The notes under the pieces were generated by a model. The model searched no databases. It was not told the DNA's origin and saw only the letters and a program-made list of their open reading frames with translations. 64,000 nt of DNA, taken from contig NZ_JAYERP010000001.1 in assembly GCF_034718895.1 (NCBI RefSeq), forward strand, positions 2,706,501 through 2,770,500, read 5' to 3'. This DNA is from Paenibacillus phoenicis. GTDB lineage: Bacteria > Bacillota > Bacilli > Paenibacillales > Paenibacillaceae. The position numbers and the translations under genes are program-made. Numbering within the stretch: the first letter of the stretch is position 1; every line of letters starts with the position of its first letter. Positions 42,155 through 50,056 of this stretch are shown piece after piece.

Positions 42155-43297
42155 CTATTCCCCCCTTCGATCACGTAAAATCCGATCAAGCGGACTCTCA
42201 ATCCGTTTCAGATTCTTGGTGCTGACGTGGGTGTAGCGTTCGGTGGTGGAGGGATTGGCGTGGCCCAGCAGTTCCTGGATATAGCGGAGGTCGGTGCCGT
42301 TCTCAAGCAAATGGGTGGCGAAAGAGTGCCGAAGGACGTGAATGCCTACCTGTTTCCGGATGACGGAGGTTTGCAGGGCTTCCTGAAATACCTTTTGCAA
42401 TGAACGTTCATGCAAGTGGCTCCCCGAATGCTGCCCCGGAAACAACCACATCGAGTTGGAGAGTCGCTCCGCTTCTACGTATTTTTTGATCATGTCCCAA
42501 GCCGTTTGCGATAGTAAGGTATGCCTGTCCTTTTTGCCTTTTCCTTGCCGGACTCGAAGGATGCCGCGTTCTGGGTCGATATCCGTGACTTTCAGCCGTA
42601 CGACCTCGCTCACGCGCAGCCCTGAGGCGTAAGCCAGATACAACATCGTGCGGTGCTTCAGATTCGTCGGCGCTTGGATAACGCGGAGTACTTCCTGCTC
42701 CGATAGGACATAGGGCAGTTTTTTCTCTTTTTGGGGTCGGATATATTTCATCTGTTCGGAAGGTTGCTTGAATACCTCGACGGCCAGGAAACGCAAAGCA
42801 CTGATGGCTTGGTTCACATAAGCAGGAGAGTGCCCTTGCTCAAGGAGCTGCAAAGCATACTGTTGTGTACGGGACGAGTCGATGATCGCGGACATAATTT
42901 TCTCATCCTTGAGGGTTCCTGGGCTTTTCATCTTCAAATGATCAGCCAAGTTCTGCAAATATCGCCGGACATGCCCCCTGTAGGCCTTGCTGGTTTTGAG
43001 GCTATATCCCTTCAGCTTGAGCGAGGTGAGTAGCTTTTGTTCCAGGGCCTGAATGAATTTTTCATCGCTGGATAGCTTTGACGACACGGCTAACCCGTCC
43101 ATTCGAATCTCCGCTTCCGGAAAGCACTCTGCGAATTGCCTGATTTTCTCCTCTGTGCAAGGAAAACGCCAGAACTTCCCATTAGGATCCCACTTCCCTC
43201 CCCCAACCGCACGCAGCTTACCTACATCCTCTTTCGAGAAATCCTCCAATTTCACGGAAACCTGATCATGTTCGATCCGATAAATATGAATGTACAT
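42155..43297 (-). CDS. Tyrosine recombinase, probable cassette integrase
   Basis: A 380-residue tyrosine recombinase. Catalytic residues are R228 (SGLRVSE), K253 (QGKGKKDR), H320-x-x-R323 (HVLRH), H346 (LLGH) and nucleophile Y355 (TERYTHV). The end 'KNLKRIESPLDRI' recalls the IntI C-terminus. A core-binding domain covers about residues 78-180. The first 62 residues form an extra domain with 'KLRAVGGGKWDPNGKFWRFP', similar to a HARP-type DNA-structure-binding motif. The IntI-specific insertion between the lysine and HxxR is absent. The gene points towards the cassettes, unlike the usual integron. ATG follows GGAGGGGATC. It is presumably responsible for cassette movement; a generic XerC/D-like role is the alternative. 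Confidence 0.85.
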   Translation of the reverse strand: MYIHIYRIEHDQVSVKLEDFSKEDVGKLRAVGGGKWDPNGKFWRFPCTEEKIRQFAECFPEAEIRMDGLAVSSKLSSDEKFIQALEQKLLTSLKLKGYSLKTSKAYRGHVRRYLQNLADHLKMKSPGTLKDEKIMSAIIDSSRTQQYALQLLEQGHSPAYVNQAISALRFLAVEVFKQPSEQMKYIRPQKEKKLPYVLSEQEVLRVIQAPTNLKHRTMLYLAYASGLRVSEVVRLKVTDIDPERGILRVRQGKGKKDRHTLLSQTAWDMIKKYVEAERLSNSMWLFPGQHSGSHLHERSLQKVFQEALQTSVIRKQVGIHVLRHSFATHLLENGTDLRYIQELLGHANPSTTERYTHVSTKNLKRIESPLDRILRDRRGE

Positions 43298-43328
43298 CCC
43301 TGATCCCCTCCATTATTCTGTCTAGCTT

Positions 43329-43363
43329 GAAAAAAAGAGACAGCCCCTCCCGGGGTCTGTCTC
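43329..43363 (-). terminator. Intrinsic terminator of the sdhCAB operon
   Basis: The arms gagacagcccc and ggggtctgtctc form a strong hairpin with eight T residues on the minus strand. It separates sdhB from the recombinase gene, so the latter needs its own promoter. Confidence 0.9.
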
Positions 43364-43417
43364 CGATTCTTTCGAATGAATGGTGTTACTTTATCGGTAT
43401 GAATCCATTAGATTCTA

Positions 43418-44203
43418 TTACTGCTGAAACCACATTTTAAACATGTGCTTCGTGGTCGCCTTGTTCATTTCGGCGATGGAAGTGGTCAGCGGGATGCCTT
43501 TCGGGCAGGCGCGGACGCAGTTTTGCGAGTTGCCGCAGCCTTCGATGCCGCCGGGTTCCATCAGGGCCTCCAGACGCTCTTCGGCGTTCATCTCGCCTGT
43601 TGGATGCGCGTTGAACAAGCGCACTTGGGAAATAGCTGCCGGACCGATGAAGTCCGTCTTCTCATTGACGTTTGGACAAGCCTCCAGGCAGACGCCGCAG
43701 GTCATGCACTTGGACAATTCATACGCCCATTGCCGTTTCTTCTCCGGCATCCGAGGCCCCGGTCCCAGATCGTACGTGCCGTCGATCGGAATCCATGCTT
43801 TCACCCGCTTGAGCGCATTAAACATCCGGCTGCGGTCGATCACCAGGTCGCGTACGACCGGGAACGTCCGCATCGGTTCAATGCGAATCGGCTGTTCCAA
43901 ATTGTCGATAAGTGCCGCACAAGCCTGGCGCGGTTTGCCGTTGATCACCATCGAGCAGGCGCCGCACACTTCCTCCAGACAGTTGGACTCCCAGCAAACC
44001 GGCGAGGTACGCTCGCCCTTCTGGTTCACCGGGTTCCGCTGGATTTCCATCAAGGCGCTGATCACGTTCATGCCAGGGCGGTAATCCAGCTCGAATTCTT
44101 CCGTATAAGGCTTCGAGTTCGGATCATCCTGGCGTGTAATGATGAATTTAACTTTTTTGGCCGTTTGTTGTTTGGCCGATACATCCGTTTCCGCCATTGC
44201 CAT
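43418..44203 (-). CDS. sdhB: Succinate dehydrogenase iron-sulfur subunit
   Basis: The 261-residue iron-sulfur subunit of complex II, passing electrons from the flavoprotein to the cytochrome subunit. Cluster ligands are visible: 'CWESNCLEEVCGACSMVING' plus a later Cys for the 2Fe-2S centre, 'CMTCGVCLEACP' for 4Fe-4S, and 'CGNSQNCVRACPKGIP' for 3Fe-4S. It is the last gene of the operon sdhC-sdhA-sdhB, ending at a strong terminator. Confidence 0.96.
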   Translation of the reverse strand: MAMAETDVSAKQQTAKKVKFIITRQDDPNSKPYTEEFELDYRPGMNVISALMEIQRNPVNQKGERTSPVCWESNCLEEVCGACSMVINGKPRQACAALIDNLEQPIRIEPMRTFPVVRDLVIDRSRMFNALKRVKAWIPIDGTYDLGPGPRMPEKKRQWAYELSKCMTCGVCLEACPNVNEKTDFIGPAAISQVRLFNAHPTGEMNAEERLEALMEPGGIEGCGNSQNCVRACPKGIPLTTSIAEMNKATTKHMFKMWFQQ

Positions 44204-44215
44204 GGGTATCCCCTC

Positions 44216-45961
44216 CTATTTGTCCTTCGAGTAGTCGCGAATCCGCGGTGGGATCAAGGAGACGTCGACCGGTTCGTACGAAATTTCCGGGCCGTCCGGC
44301 GTCCACTTCGCCATTGTCGTCTTCAAGAATTCCTCGTCGTTCCGGTTCGGGAACTCCGGTTTATAATGCGCGCCCCGGCTTTCGTTACGCAGCAGCGCCC
44401 CCTTCGTCATGGCTTCGGCCAGCTCCAGCATATTCCACAGCTGACGGGTGAACGCCGCTCCCGTATTGTTCCAGCGGGACGTATCGTTGATGTTGATCTT
44501 TTTGTAACGTTCTTTGAGTTCTTTGATTTTGCCTATGGTTGCTTCCAAGCGATCGTTGTGACGAACGACGGTCATGTTCGCGGTCATCCATTCGCCCAGT
44601 TCTTTGTGGATGACATAGGCATTTTCCGTGCCATCCATCGCCAGGATCCCTTCGTATTTCTCTTCTTGGGCCTTGCGGTAACTTTCGAAAATGCTTGGGC
44701 TCAAATCCTCTGCCGATTTCTTCAGGCCACGAAGATATTCCACCGCTTTCGGTCCGGCCACCATGCCGCCGTAAATCGCCGACACCAGCGAGTTGGCGCC
44801 AAGACGGTTCGCCCCGTGATATTGGTATTCGCATTCGCCAGCCGCAAACAGGCCAGGAATGTTGGTCATTTGGTTATAGTCGACCCACATACCGCCCATA
44901 GAGTAATGGACTGCCGGGAAAATTTTCATCGGAATTTTGCGCGGATCGTCGCCCATGAACTTCTCGTAAATCTCGATAATCCCGCCGAGCTTCACGTCCA
45001 GCTCTTTCGGATCCTTGTGGGACAGGTCGAGATACACCATGTTCTCGCCGTTAATGCCCAGCTTCAGGTCCACGCACACATGGAAAATTTCCCGTGTCGC
45101 GATGTCCCGCGGTACAAGGTTACCGTAGGCCGGGTATTTCTCCTCCAGGAAGTACCACGGTTTGCCGTCCTTATACGTCCAGATCCGTCCGCCTTCGCCG
45201 CGTGCAGATTCCGACATCAGACGCAGCTTGTCATCGCCCGGAATCGCCGTTGGGTGAATTTGAATGAACTCACCGTTAGCGTACGTGACGCCTTGCTGAT
45301 ACACGGCACTGGCCGCGGTCCCCGTGTTGATGACCGAGTTCGTCGTTTTACCAAAGATAATCCCTGGGCCACCTGTCGCCAAAATGACCGCATCGGAAGG
45401 GAACGTGGTGATTTCCATCGAGCGAAGGTTTTGTGCGGTAATGCCGCGGCAGACGCCTTCATCGTCCAAAACAACAGACAGGAACTCCCAGTTTTCATAT
45501 TTCGTGACCAGGCCGGCCGCTTCATGACGGCGTACCTGCTCATCCAGCGCGTACAGCAGCTGTTGTCCGGTCGTTGCTCCGGCAAACGCCGTGCGGTGAT
45601 GCTTCGTCCCGCCGAACCGGCGGAAATCAAGCAGCCCCTCCGGCGTGCGGTTGAACATGACGCCCATCCGGTCCATCAAGTGAATGATGCCAGGTGCAGC
45701 TTCGCACATCGCCTTCACCGGCGGTTGGTTGGCCAGGAAATCCCCGCCGTATACGGTATCGTCAAAATGCTCCCAAGGCGAGTCGCCTTCGCCTTTCGTA
45801 TTCACGGCCCCGTTAATGCCGCCTTGCGCGCACACCGAGTGGGAACGTTTTACCGGCACAAGGGAAAACAGCTGTACCGGCACGCCTGCTTCGGCTGATT
45901 TGATCGTAGCCATCAAGCCGGCCAAGCCGCCGCCAACGACGATTAAGCTTTGTTTAGCCAT
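44216..45961 (-). CDS. sdhA: Succinate dehydrogenase flavoprotein subunit
   Basis: The 581-residue FAD-carrying catalytic subunit that oxidises succinate to fumarate. The N-terminal dinucleotide motif is 'LIVVGGGLAGLMATIKSAEA', the flavin-attachment region 'CAQGGINGAVNTKGEGDS' and the active site 'ESARGEGGRIWTY'. It lies between sdhC and sdhB, 12 bp from the latter. Length is normal. A very long antisense frame here is a codon-bias shadow. Confidence 0.97.
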   Translation of the reverse strand: MAKQSLIVVGGGLAGLMATIKSAEAGVPVQLFSLVPVKRSHSVCAQGGINGAVNTKGEGDSPWEHFDDTVYGGDFLANQPPVKAMCEAAPGIIHLMDRMGVMFNRTPEGLLDFRRFGGTKHHRTAFAGATTGQQLLYALDEQVRRHEAAGLVTKYENWEFLSVVLDDEGVCRGITAQNLRSMEITTFPSDAVILATGGPGIIFGKTTNSVINTGTAASAVYQQGVTYANGEFIQIHPTAIPGDDKLRLMSESARGEGGRIWTYKDGKPWYFLEEKYPAYGNLVPRDIATREIFHVCVDLKLGINGENMVYLDLSHKDPKELDVKLGGIIEIYEKFMGDDPRKIPMKIFPAVHYSMGGMWVDYNQMTNIPGLFAAGECEYQYHGANRLGANSLVSAIYGGMVAGPKAVEYLRGLKKSAEDLSPSIFESYRKAQEEKYEGILAMDGTENAYVIHKELGEWMTANMTVVRHNDRLEATIGKIKELKERYKKININDTSRWNNTGAAFTRQLWNMLELAEAMTKGALLRNESRGAHYKPEFPNRNDEEFLKTTMAKWTPDGPEISYEPVDVSLIPPRIRDYSKDK

Positions 45962-45974
45962 TTGCTTTCAACTC

Positions 45975-46072
45975 CTAAAAGTTTTGTGAGCGATACTTCA
46001 ACGGAAATGCTTCGTACAAAACTTGCACCGGAAGCATTCGCTTAGTTTTGTGAGCGTTACTTCAAACGAGTC
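45975..46072. repeat. Short imperfect repeats in the sdhC-sdhA gap
   Basis: The 126 bp gap contains 'agttttgtgagcg.tacttcaa' twice (about 45977-45998 and 46044-46066). A third piece between them, 'acaaaacttgcaccggaagc', pairs with it in part. It is an inverted and direct repeat cluster of the kind often dispersed in Paenibacillus genomes. It may tune expression between sdhC and sdhA. Confidence 0.5.
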
Positions 46073-46087
46073 ATCTACGAACAAAGC

Positions 46088-46759
46088 CTAAGCCATCCAA
46101 GCCTTTGCCGTCTCCAGCAAGGCAGTGCCTTCGGCTTGGAATTCCGAGCCGCGGAATGCGATCAGCGACCACACGAACATGATAGCAACGATCGCGAACA
46201 AGCCCATGCAAATATAGGAGGACACACGTTGCGACCGCGGGCCGACTGTCACGCCCCAGCTGACGAGGAACGACCACAATCCATTCGTAAAGTGGAAGGC
46301 CGCCGACACGACCCCAATCAGATACAACACGAAGAAAATCGGGTTGCTGACGATGTCATGCATTAAGCCGCCCAATTCCTCATGCTCCACATTGCCCAGT
46401 GCCACCTGTACACGGGTCTCCACCACGTGCCAGATCACAAACACAAACGCGATGACGCCAGTGATCCGCTGCAGCAAATAACGCAGGTTACGTTCAGTTG
46501 GGAACCGCCGATTGTTCGGCTTCGCCTGAAACGCAATATAAAGCCCGTAAACCCCGTGATACAAGAGCGGCAGCCAGATCCCAAAAATCTCCAAAACCAA
46601 GACGAGCGGCAGGCTGTTCAGGAACGCGACAGCTTCCCTAAAGCCTTCGCTCCCGCCTTCCACCGCCGAAAAGTTGGTGATCATGTGCTCCAGCAGGAAA
46701 AATCCCAGCGGAATGACGCCCAGCAGCGAGTGCAGTTTTCTGGAATAAAACCCTTTCAT
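46088..46759 (-). CDS. sdhC: Succinate dehydrogenase cytochrome b558 subunit
   Basis: A 223-residue membrane anchor of Bacillus-type complex II with five helices and haem-ligand histidines ('KLHSLLGVIPLGFFLLEHM', 'LLYHGVYGLYIAF', 'VFVIWHVVETRV', 'FHFTNGLWSFLVSWG'). It passes electrons to menaquinone. It is the first gene of sdhCAB and is divergent from the LysR gene. Confidence 0.95.
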   Translation of the reverse strand: MKGFYSRKLHSLLGVIPLGFFLLEHMITNFSAVEGGSEGFREAVAFLNSLPLVLVLEIFGIWLPLLYHGVYGLYIAFQAKPNNRRFPTERNLRYLLQRITGVIAFVFVIWHVVETRVQVALGNVEHEELGGLMHDIVSNPIFFVLYLIGVVSAAFHFTNGLWSFLVSWGVTVGPRSQRVSSYICMGLFAIVAIMFVWSLIAFRGSEFQAEGTALLETAKAWMA

Positions 46760-47042
46760 AAATGCGTATACCCCTTTCTCATTCCATCATCCGTTTCAAC
46801 TTGCGCAATTTCACTCAAGATTCGACCTTACGGGGGCGCGGAGGTTGAATATGATATATCCCACACCGCAGTCGGTAAAACCCCTTTGTACCTCCAATAA
46901 CTTGTGAACAACTTGTGTCACTTTTCATGTTACTCCTTTTTATCTTATAATGGAATTGCAATATATTTATTAATCATTATAACAAATTCACATATGTAAA
47001 CCTGTCGAATCTTGTCCTTCGCCCAGAAAAAGGAGGTAACCC

Positions 47043-47954
47043 ATGCTGGAAGAGTTGCTGGTGTTCACCACCGTCGTGGAGCAATCCAGTTTGAACAAAG
47101 CATCCAAGCTGTTAAACCTGTCCCAGCCCGCCCTTTCGCGGAAAATCGCCAAGTTGGAGGAGGAGTGGGGAGTCTCCCTGTTTCACCGCAAAGGGAAAAG
47201 ACTCGAGCTGACCCGCGTCGGGCAGGAAGCTTACCAATATGCGCTGGAACAGCGGCAACGCCACCAGAACTTCCTGCAGACCGTGTCCCGAATCAAGGCA
47301 GCGGAGCGCCGTATCGTCACGTTAGGCGCCAGCCTGACGACGATCCAAACCACCCTGCCGCCGCTCGTGACCTCGTTAATGGAGAAGTTTCCAGATATCG
47401 AATTGAAGCTCGTTACCGGCAAAACCCATGAAATCGTCTCTTATGTCCGCGAGAAGAGAGTGGACTTCGGCGTCGTGGCCTCCCTGGTGAACGAGACGGG
47501 CTTGAAATGCTTGCCGCTGTTCAAAGACCACCTCGAGTTGGTCGTTCCCAAAGGGCATGAGCTAGCCGCCGCCGGGCAGAAGCGCCGTCTGATCATGGAC
47601 GATCTGAACGGTCGGCCGATGATCGTATTTTCCAAGGGAACTTGGTATCGCCGGCTGATCGACGACCTGTTTGGACGCTACAGCATCGTGCCCGATATTC
47701 GCATGGAAATCGATTCGTTTGAAGCGATCGTCCGCCTGCTGCCGATCTGTAAAGCAGCCGCGCTATTGCCCAAATCGTACCTGCGTATGCCGCTGCTGCG
47801 GGATAACGGCCTGCTGACCGTGCCGATTCCAGAACTGGCCCAGACACGGCGCGAAACCTGTCTCGTATATGGCGACAAATCGGAGCTGACGAGCGAAACG
47901 AAGGAATGGATCACGCAAATCCGCGAAACCCTCGTGAAAGAATTGCCGCTCTAA
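47043..47954 (+). CDS. LysR-type transcriptional regulator
   Basis: A 303-residue LysR regulator. The winged HTH is 'SSLNKASKLLNLSQPALSRK' and 'LEEEWGVSLFHRKGKRLELT' (residues 17-60), followed by a periplasmic-binding-like effector domain from about residue 90. The ligand is unknown. It is divergent from sdhC across a 283 bp region with TATAAT-like elements, so it may regulate sdhCAB; this is inference from position only. AAGGAGG precedes the ATG. Confidence 0.88.
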   Translation: MLEELLVFTTVVEQSSLNKASKLLNLSQPALSRKIAKLEEEWGVSLFHRKGKRLELTRVGQEAYQYALEQRQRHQNFLQTVSRIKAAERRIVTLGASLTTIQTTLPPLVTSLMEKFPDIELKLVTGKTHEIVSYVREKRVDFGVVASLVNETGLKCLPLFKDHLELVVPKGHELAAAGQKRRLIMDDLNGRPMIVFSKGTWYRRLIDDLFGRYSIVPDIRMEIDSFEAIVRLLPICKAAALLPKSYLRMPLLRDNGLLTVPIPELAQTRRETCLVYGDKSELTSETKEWITQIRETLVKELPL

Positions 47955-47997
47955 CGCCACCATGATCCACCCGAACCTAAACAGCTATTCGTTACAC

Positions 47998-48048
47998 CAA
48001 AAAAGCTGCCGCTCCTTCAGGCTAAAACCTGGATTAGCGGCAGCTTGT
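47998..48048. terminator. Bidirectional intrinsic terminator
   Basis: The arms aagctgccgct and agcggcagctt, with an inner hairpin, lie between the convergent LysR and transporter genes. Confidence 0.85.
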
Positions 48049-48053
48049 CTATT

Positions 48054-49334
48054 TTAAATGAAGTATCGCAAATAAACGTAGAGGCTGGAGATCAAAATGG
48101 TGACGATCATCAGCGGCAGCCCGTATTTCAAATATTTTAGGAAGCTGATCGGTTCCCCTTCCTTGGCGGACATCCCAGCAGCGATCAAATTGGCGCTGGC
48201 TCCGATTAATGTTCCGTTTCCACCGAGACAAGCGCCAAGCGATAGGCTCCACCATAGCGGCTCCAGGTGCTGAATCCCCATTCCGCCCATGTCTTGGATC
48301 ATCGGAATCATCGTCGCCACCAGCGGAATATTGTCGATAAACGCCGACGCCAAAGCACTCAGCCAGAGGATCAGCATCGAGGTGGTTAGCGGATCGCCTC
48401 CAGTCAGGCGCATCACCTCTTCGGCCACTCTCGTAATGATTCCCGTTTCAACCAACCCTCCGACCAATACGAACAAACCCACGAAAAAGAAGATGGTGGG
48501 CCATTCCACCGAACGGAAGGCTTGTTCCATCACGTGCTCGCCGGTCATGAGCAGCAGCAAGAAGGCGCCAGCCAGCGCAATAGTAGCCGTTTCCAGATGT
48601 ATGTATTGATGAAGGAAAAAGCCCAACAAGGTCAACCCCAAGGCGATCAGGCATTGGGTGAGCAGCTTTTTCTCCGTAATCAAGCCCTCCAGACTGATCT
48701 CCATCAAGCTCTGTTGATGAGCATAAGCCTTTTTCAACTCTTTGCGGAAGATCACGATCACAAGCGGCAGAATCACTGCCAAAATGATCAACACGACTGG
48801 CGTCAAATTTTGCATGAAGGCTACGAAGGTCAGTTCCTTCACGGCGCTGCCAATCATAATGTTGGGAGGGTCTCCGATTAAAGTCGCCGTCCCGCCGATA
48901 TTCGTGGCAAGAATCATAGAAAAGAGGTAAGGGAACGCCTGAACCCTCAACCTCCGCGTAATGCTAAATGCCACCGGGACCATCAAAATAATGGTCGTTA
49001 CGTTATCCAGGAATGCCGAACCTATCGCGGTGATCAGCGCCAGCAACCACAGCAGAGTGATCGGATTGCCTTTGGCCAGCTTGGCCGTCCATATACCGAT
49101 GTACGTGAATAAACCGGTCTTGGCTGTCGTATTCACGATGATCATCATCCCGATCAAGAGTCCCAGCGTATTAAAATCAATATGATGCACTGCGCTCTCC
49201 TGATCAAGGATGCCAAAGATTATCATGAACGCCGCACCAGCCATAGCCAGCATCGTTCGGTGAATTTTCTCAGATATAATGAGTGCGTAGGTCAGCAAAA
49301 AAATGATTAAAGCCCAAATGGCCTGTTGTTCCAT
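48054..49334 (-). CDS. ArsB/NhaD-superfamily ion transporter
   Basis: A 426-residue membrane protein with about eleven helices in two related halves. Hallmarks are 'ALITAIGSAFLDNVTTIILM' in the first half and 'ASAFIDNIPLVATMIPMI' in the second, the paired helical-hairpin motifs of this superfamily. 'GGTATLIGDPPNIMIGSAV' and 'LGGNGTLIGASANLIAAGM' are the matching substrate-binding hairpins. Members are Na+/H+ antiporters or anion transporters; the substrate is undetermined. The gene follows ktrA on the same strand. Confidence 0.85.
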   Translation of the reverse strand: MEQQAIWALIIFLLTYALIISEKIHRTMLAMAGAAFMIIFGILDQESAVHHIDFNTLGLLIGMMIIVNTTAKTGLFTYIGIWTAKLAKGNPITLLWLLALITAIGSAFLDNVTTIILMVPVAFSITRRLRVQAFPYLFSMILATNIGGTATLIGDPPNIMIGSAVKELTFVAFMQNLTPVVLIILAVILPLVIVIFRKELKKAYAHQQSLMEISLEGLITEKKLLTQCLIALGLTLLGFFLHQYIHLETATIALAGAFLLLLMTGEHVMEQAFRSVEWPTIFFFVGLFVLVGGLVETGIITRVAEEVMRLTGGDPLTTSMLILWLSALASAFIDNIPLVATMIPMIQDMGGMGIQHLEPLWWSLSLGACLGGNGTLIGASANLIAAGMSAKEGEPISFLKYLKYGLPLMIVTILISSLYVYLRYFI

Positions 49335-49376
49335 ACTTCTCTCCGTTCCATGCTAGTAAGCCATCTTACCATCTTA

Positions 49377-50039
49377 TTAAGGATTGATGATTGATTCAAA
49401 TTGCTCGATATTTTTCTTTGCTCCTATAATAACCATAATGTCGCCTTCATTTAACTGATCCATCGCAGTGGGAGCAACCAAAATACCGCCATTGCGGTGA
49501 ATCGCCACAATACTGCAGCCAAAGCGCGTCCGCGGATTAATATCGCCCAGGCTCTTTTGGTCCAGGCATGCCGGGACGTTCATCTCGACGATGCTGTATT
49601 CCTTCGACAGTTCAATATAATCCAGCAGATTCGGGGTAACCAGCTGATGGGCAACACGAATCCCCATGTCGCGTTCCGGATAGATCACCCGATCCACCCC
49701 CAGCTTCTCTAGGGCCCGGCCGTGCAGAAGCGAGATCGCCTTGGCGACTACCGTTTTCATGCCCAGATCTTTGAGGAGAATGGCCGCTAGGATGCTCATT
49801 TGAATATCGTTGCCAATCGCCACGATCCCGCAATCGAAATTACGAACCCCCAGCGACTTCAGCACCTCTTCCTCTGTTGCATCGGCGACAACCGTATGCG
49901 TGAGCCGATCGCTTAATTCGTCAACGATCTCTTCATTCCGGTCGATGCCCAGAACCTCATATCCTAACTCCACCAACTCCAAGGCCAGGCTCGATCCGAA
50001 GCGCCCCAAGCCGATGACCACAAACTGCTGCTTTTTCAT
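49377..50039 (-). CDS. ktrA: Potassium uptake regulator, RCK protein KtrA/KtrC
   Basis: A 220-residue cytoplasmic gating ring subunit of the Ktr K+ uptake system. The N-terminal RCK_N Rossmann motif is 'VIGLGRFGSSLALELVELGY', with D in 'LGIDRNEE' binding the adenosine ribose. The C-terminal RCK_C domain starts near residue 135. It lies 17 bp downstream of the ktrB-like gene and is probably in the same c-di-AMP-controlled transcript. Confidence 0.93.
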   Translation of the reverse strand: MKKQQFVVIGLGRFGSSLALELVELGYEVLGIDRNEEIVDELSDRLTHTVVADATEEEVLKSLGVRNFDCGIVAIGNDIQMSILAAILLKDLGMKTVVAKAISLLHGRALEKLGVDRVIYPERDMGIRVAHQLVTPNLLDYIELSKEYSIVEMNVPACLDQKSLGDINPRTRFGCSIVAIHRNGGILVAPTAMDQLNEGDIMVIIGAKKNIEQFESIINP

Positions 50040-50056
50040 TTTTGCCCCATTTCCCC

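Larger units (their letters stand above)
29972..43297 (-). mobile_element. Integron-like cassette array with tyrosine recombinase
   Basis: From right to left: a tyrosine recombinase gene (42155-43297), an attI-like region with an outward promoter (42020-42150), and thirteen gene cassettes read leftwards. Each cassette ends in an attC-like site of 150-190 bp. Core bases at both ends of each site are TAAC and GTTA, next to conserved inner boxes GTATTCACG and CGTGAATAC. For every cassette, the bases after its 5' GTTA match the bases before its own 3' TAAC on the opposite strand. For example, GTTAAGTGAAA at 37607 pairs with CTTCACTTAAC at 36890. This is what recombination at G^TTA during circular-cassette insertion produces. 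The cassette genes are mostly AT-rich, unlike the backbone. The array ends on the left in a truncated attC, IS debris and pseudogenes. Confidence 0.88.

Noticed and set aside
42155..43297. Canonical IntI integrase or ordinary XerC/XerD
   Set aside because: The IntI-specific insertion is missing and an extra N-terminal domain is present. Housekeeping Xer proteins lack that domain and do not sit beside such repeats.
43297..43330. LexA-type box controlling the recombinase
   Set aside because: I looked for CGAAC-N4-GTTCG near the start and found none, so SOS control is not supported.
43445..45898. 817-codon open frame on the plus strand across sdhB and sdhA
   Set aside because: It is antisense to two unmistakable genes, rich in Arg, His and Ala, and has no ribosome site. 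Codon bias of sdhA creates it.
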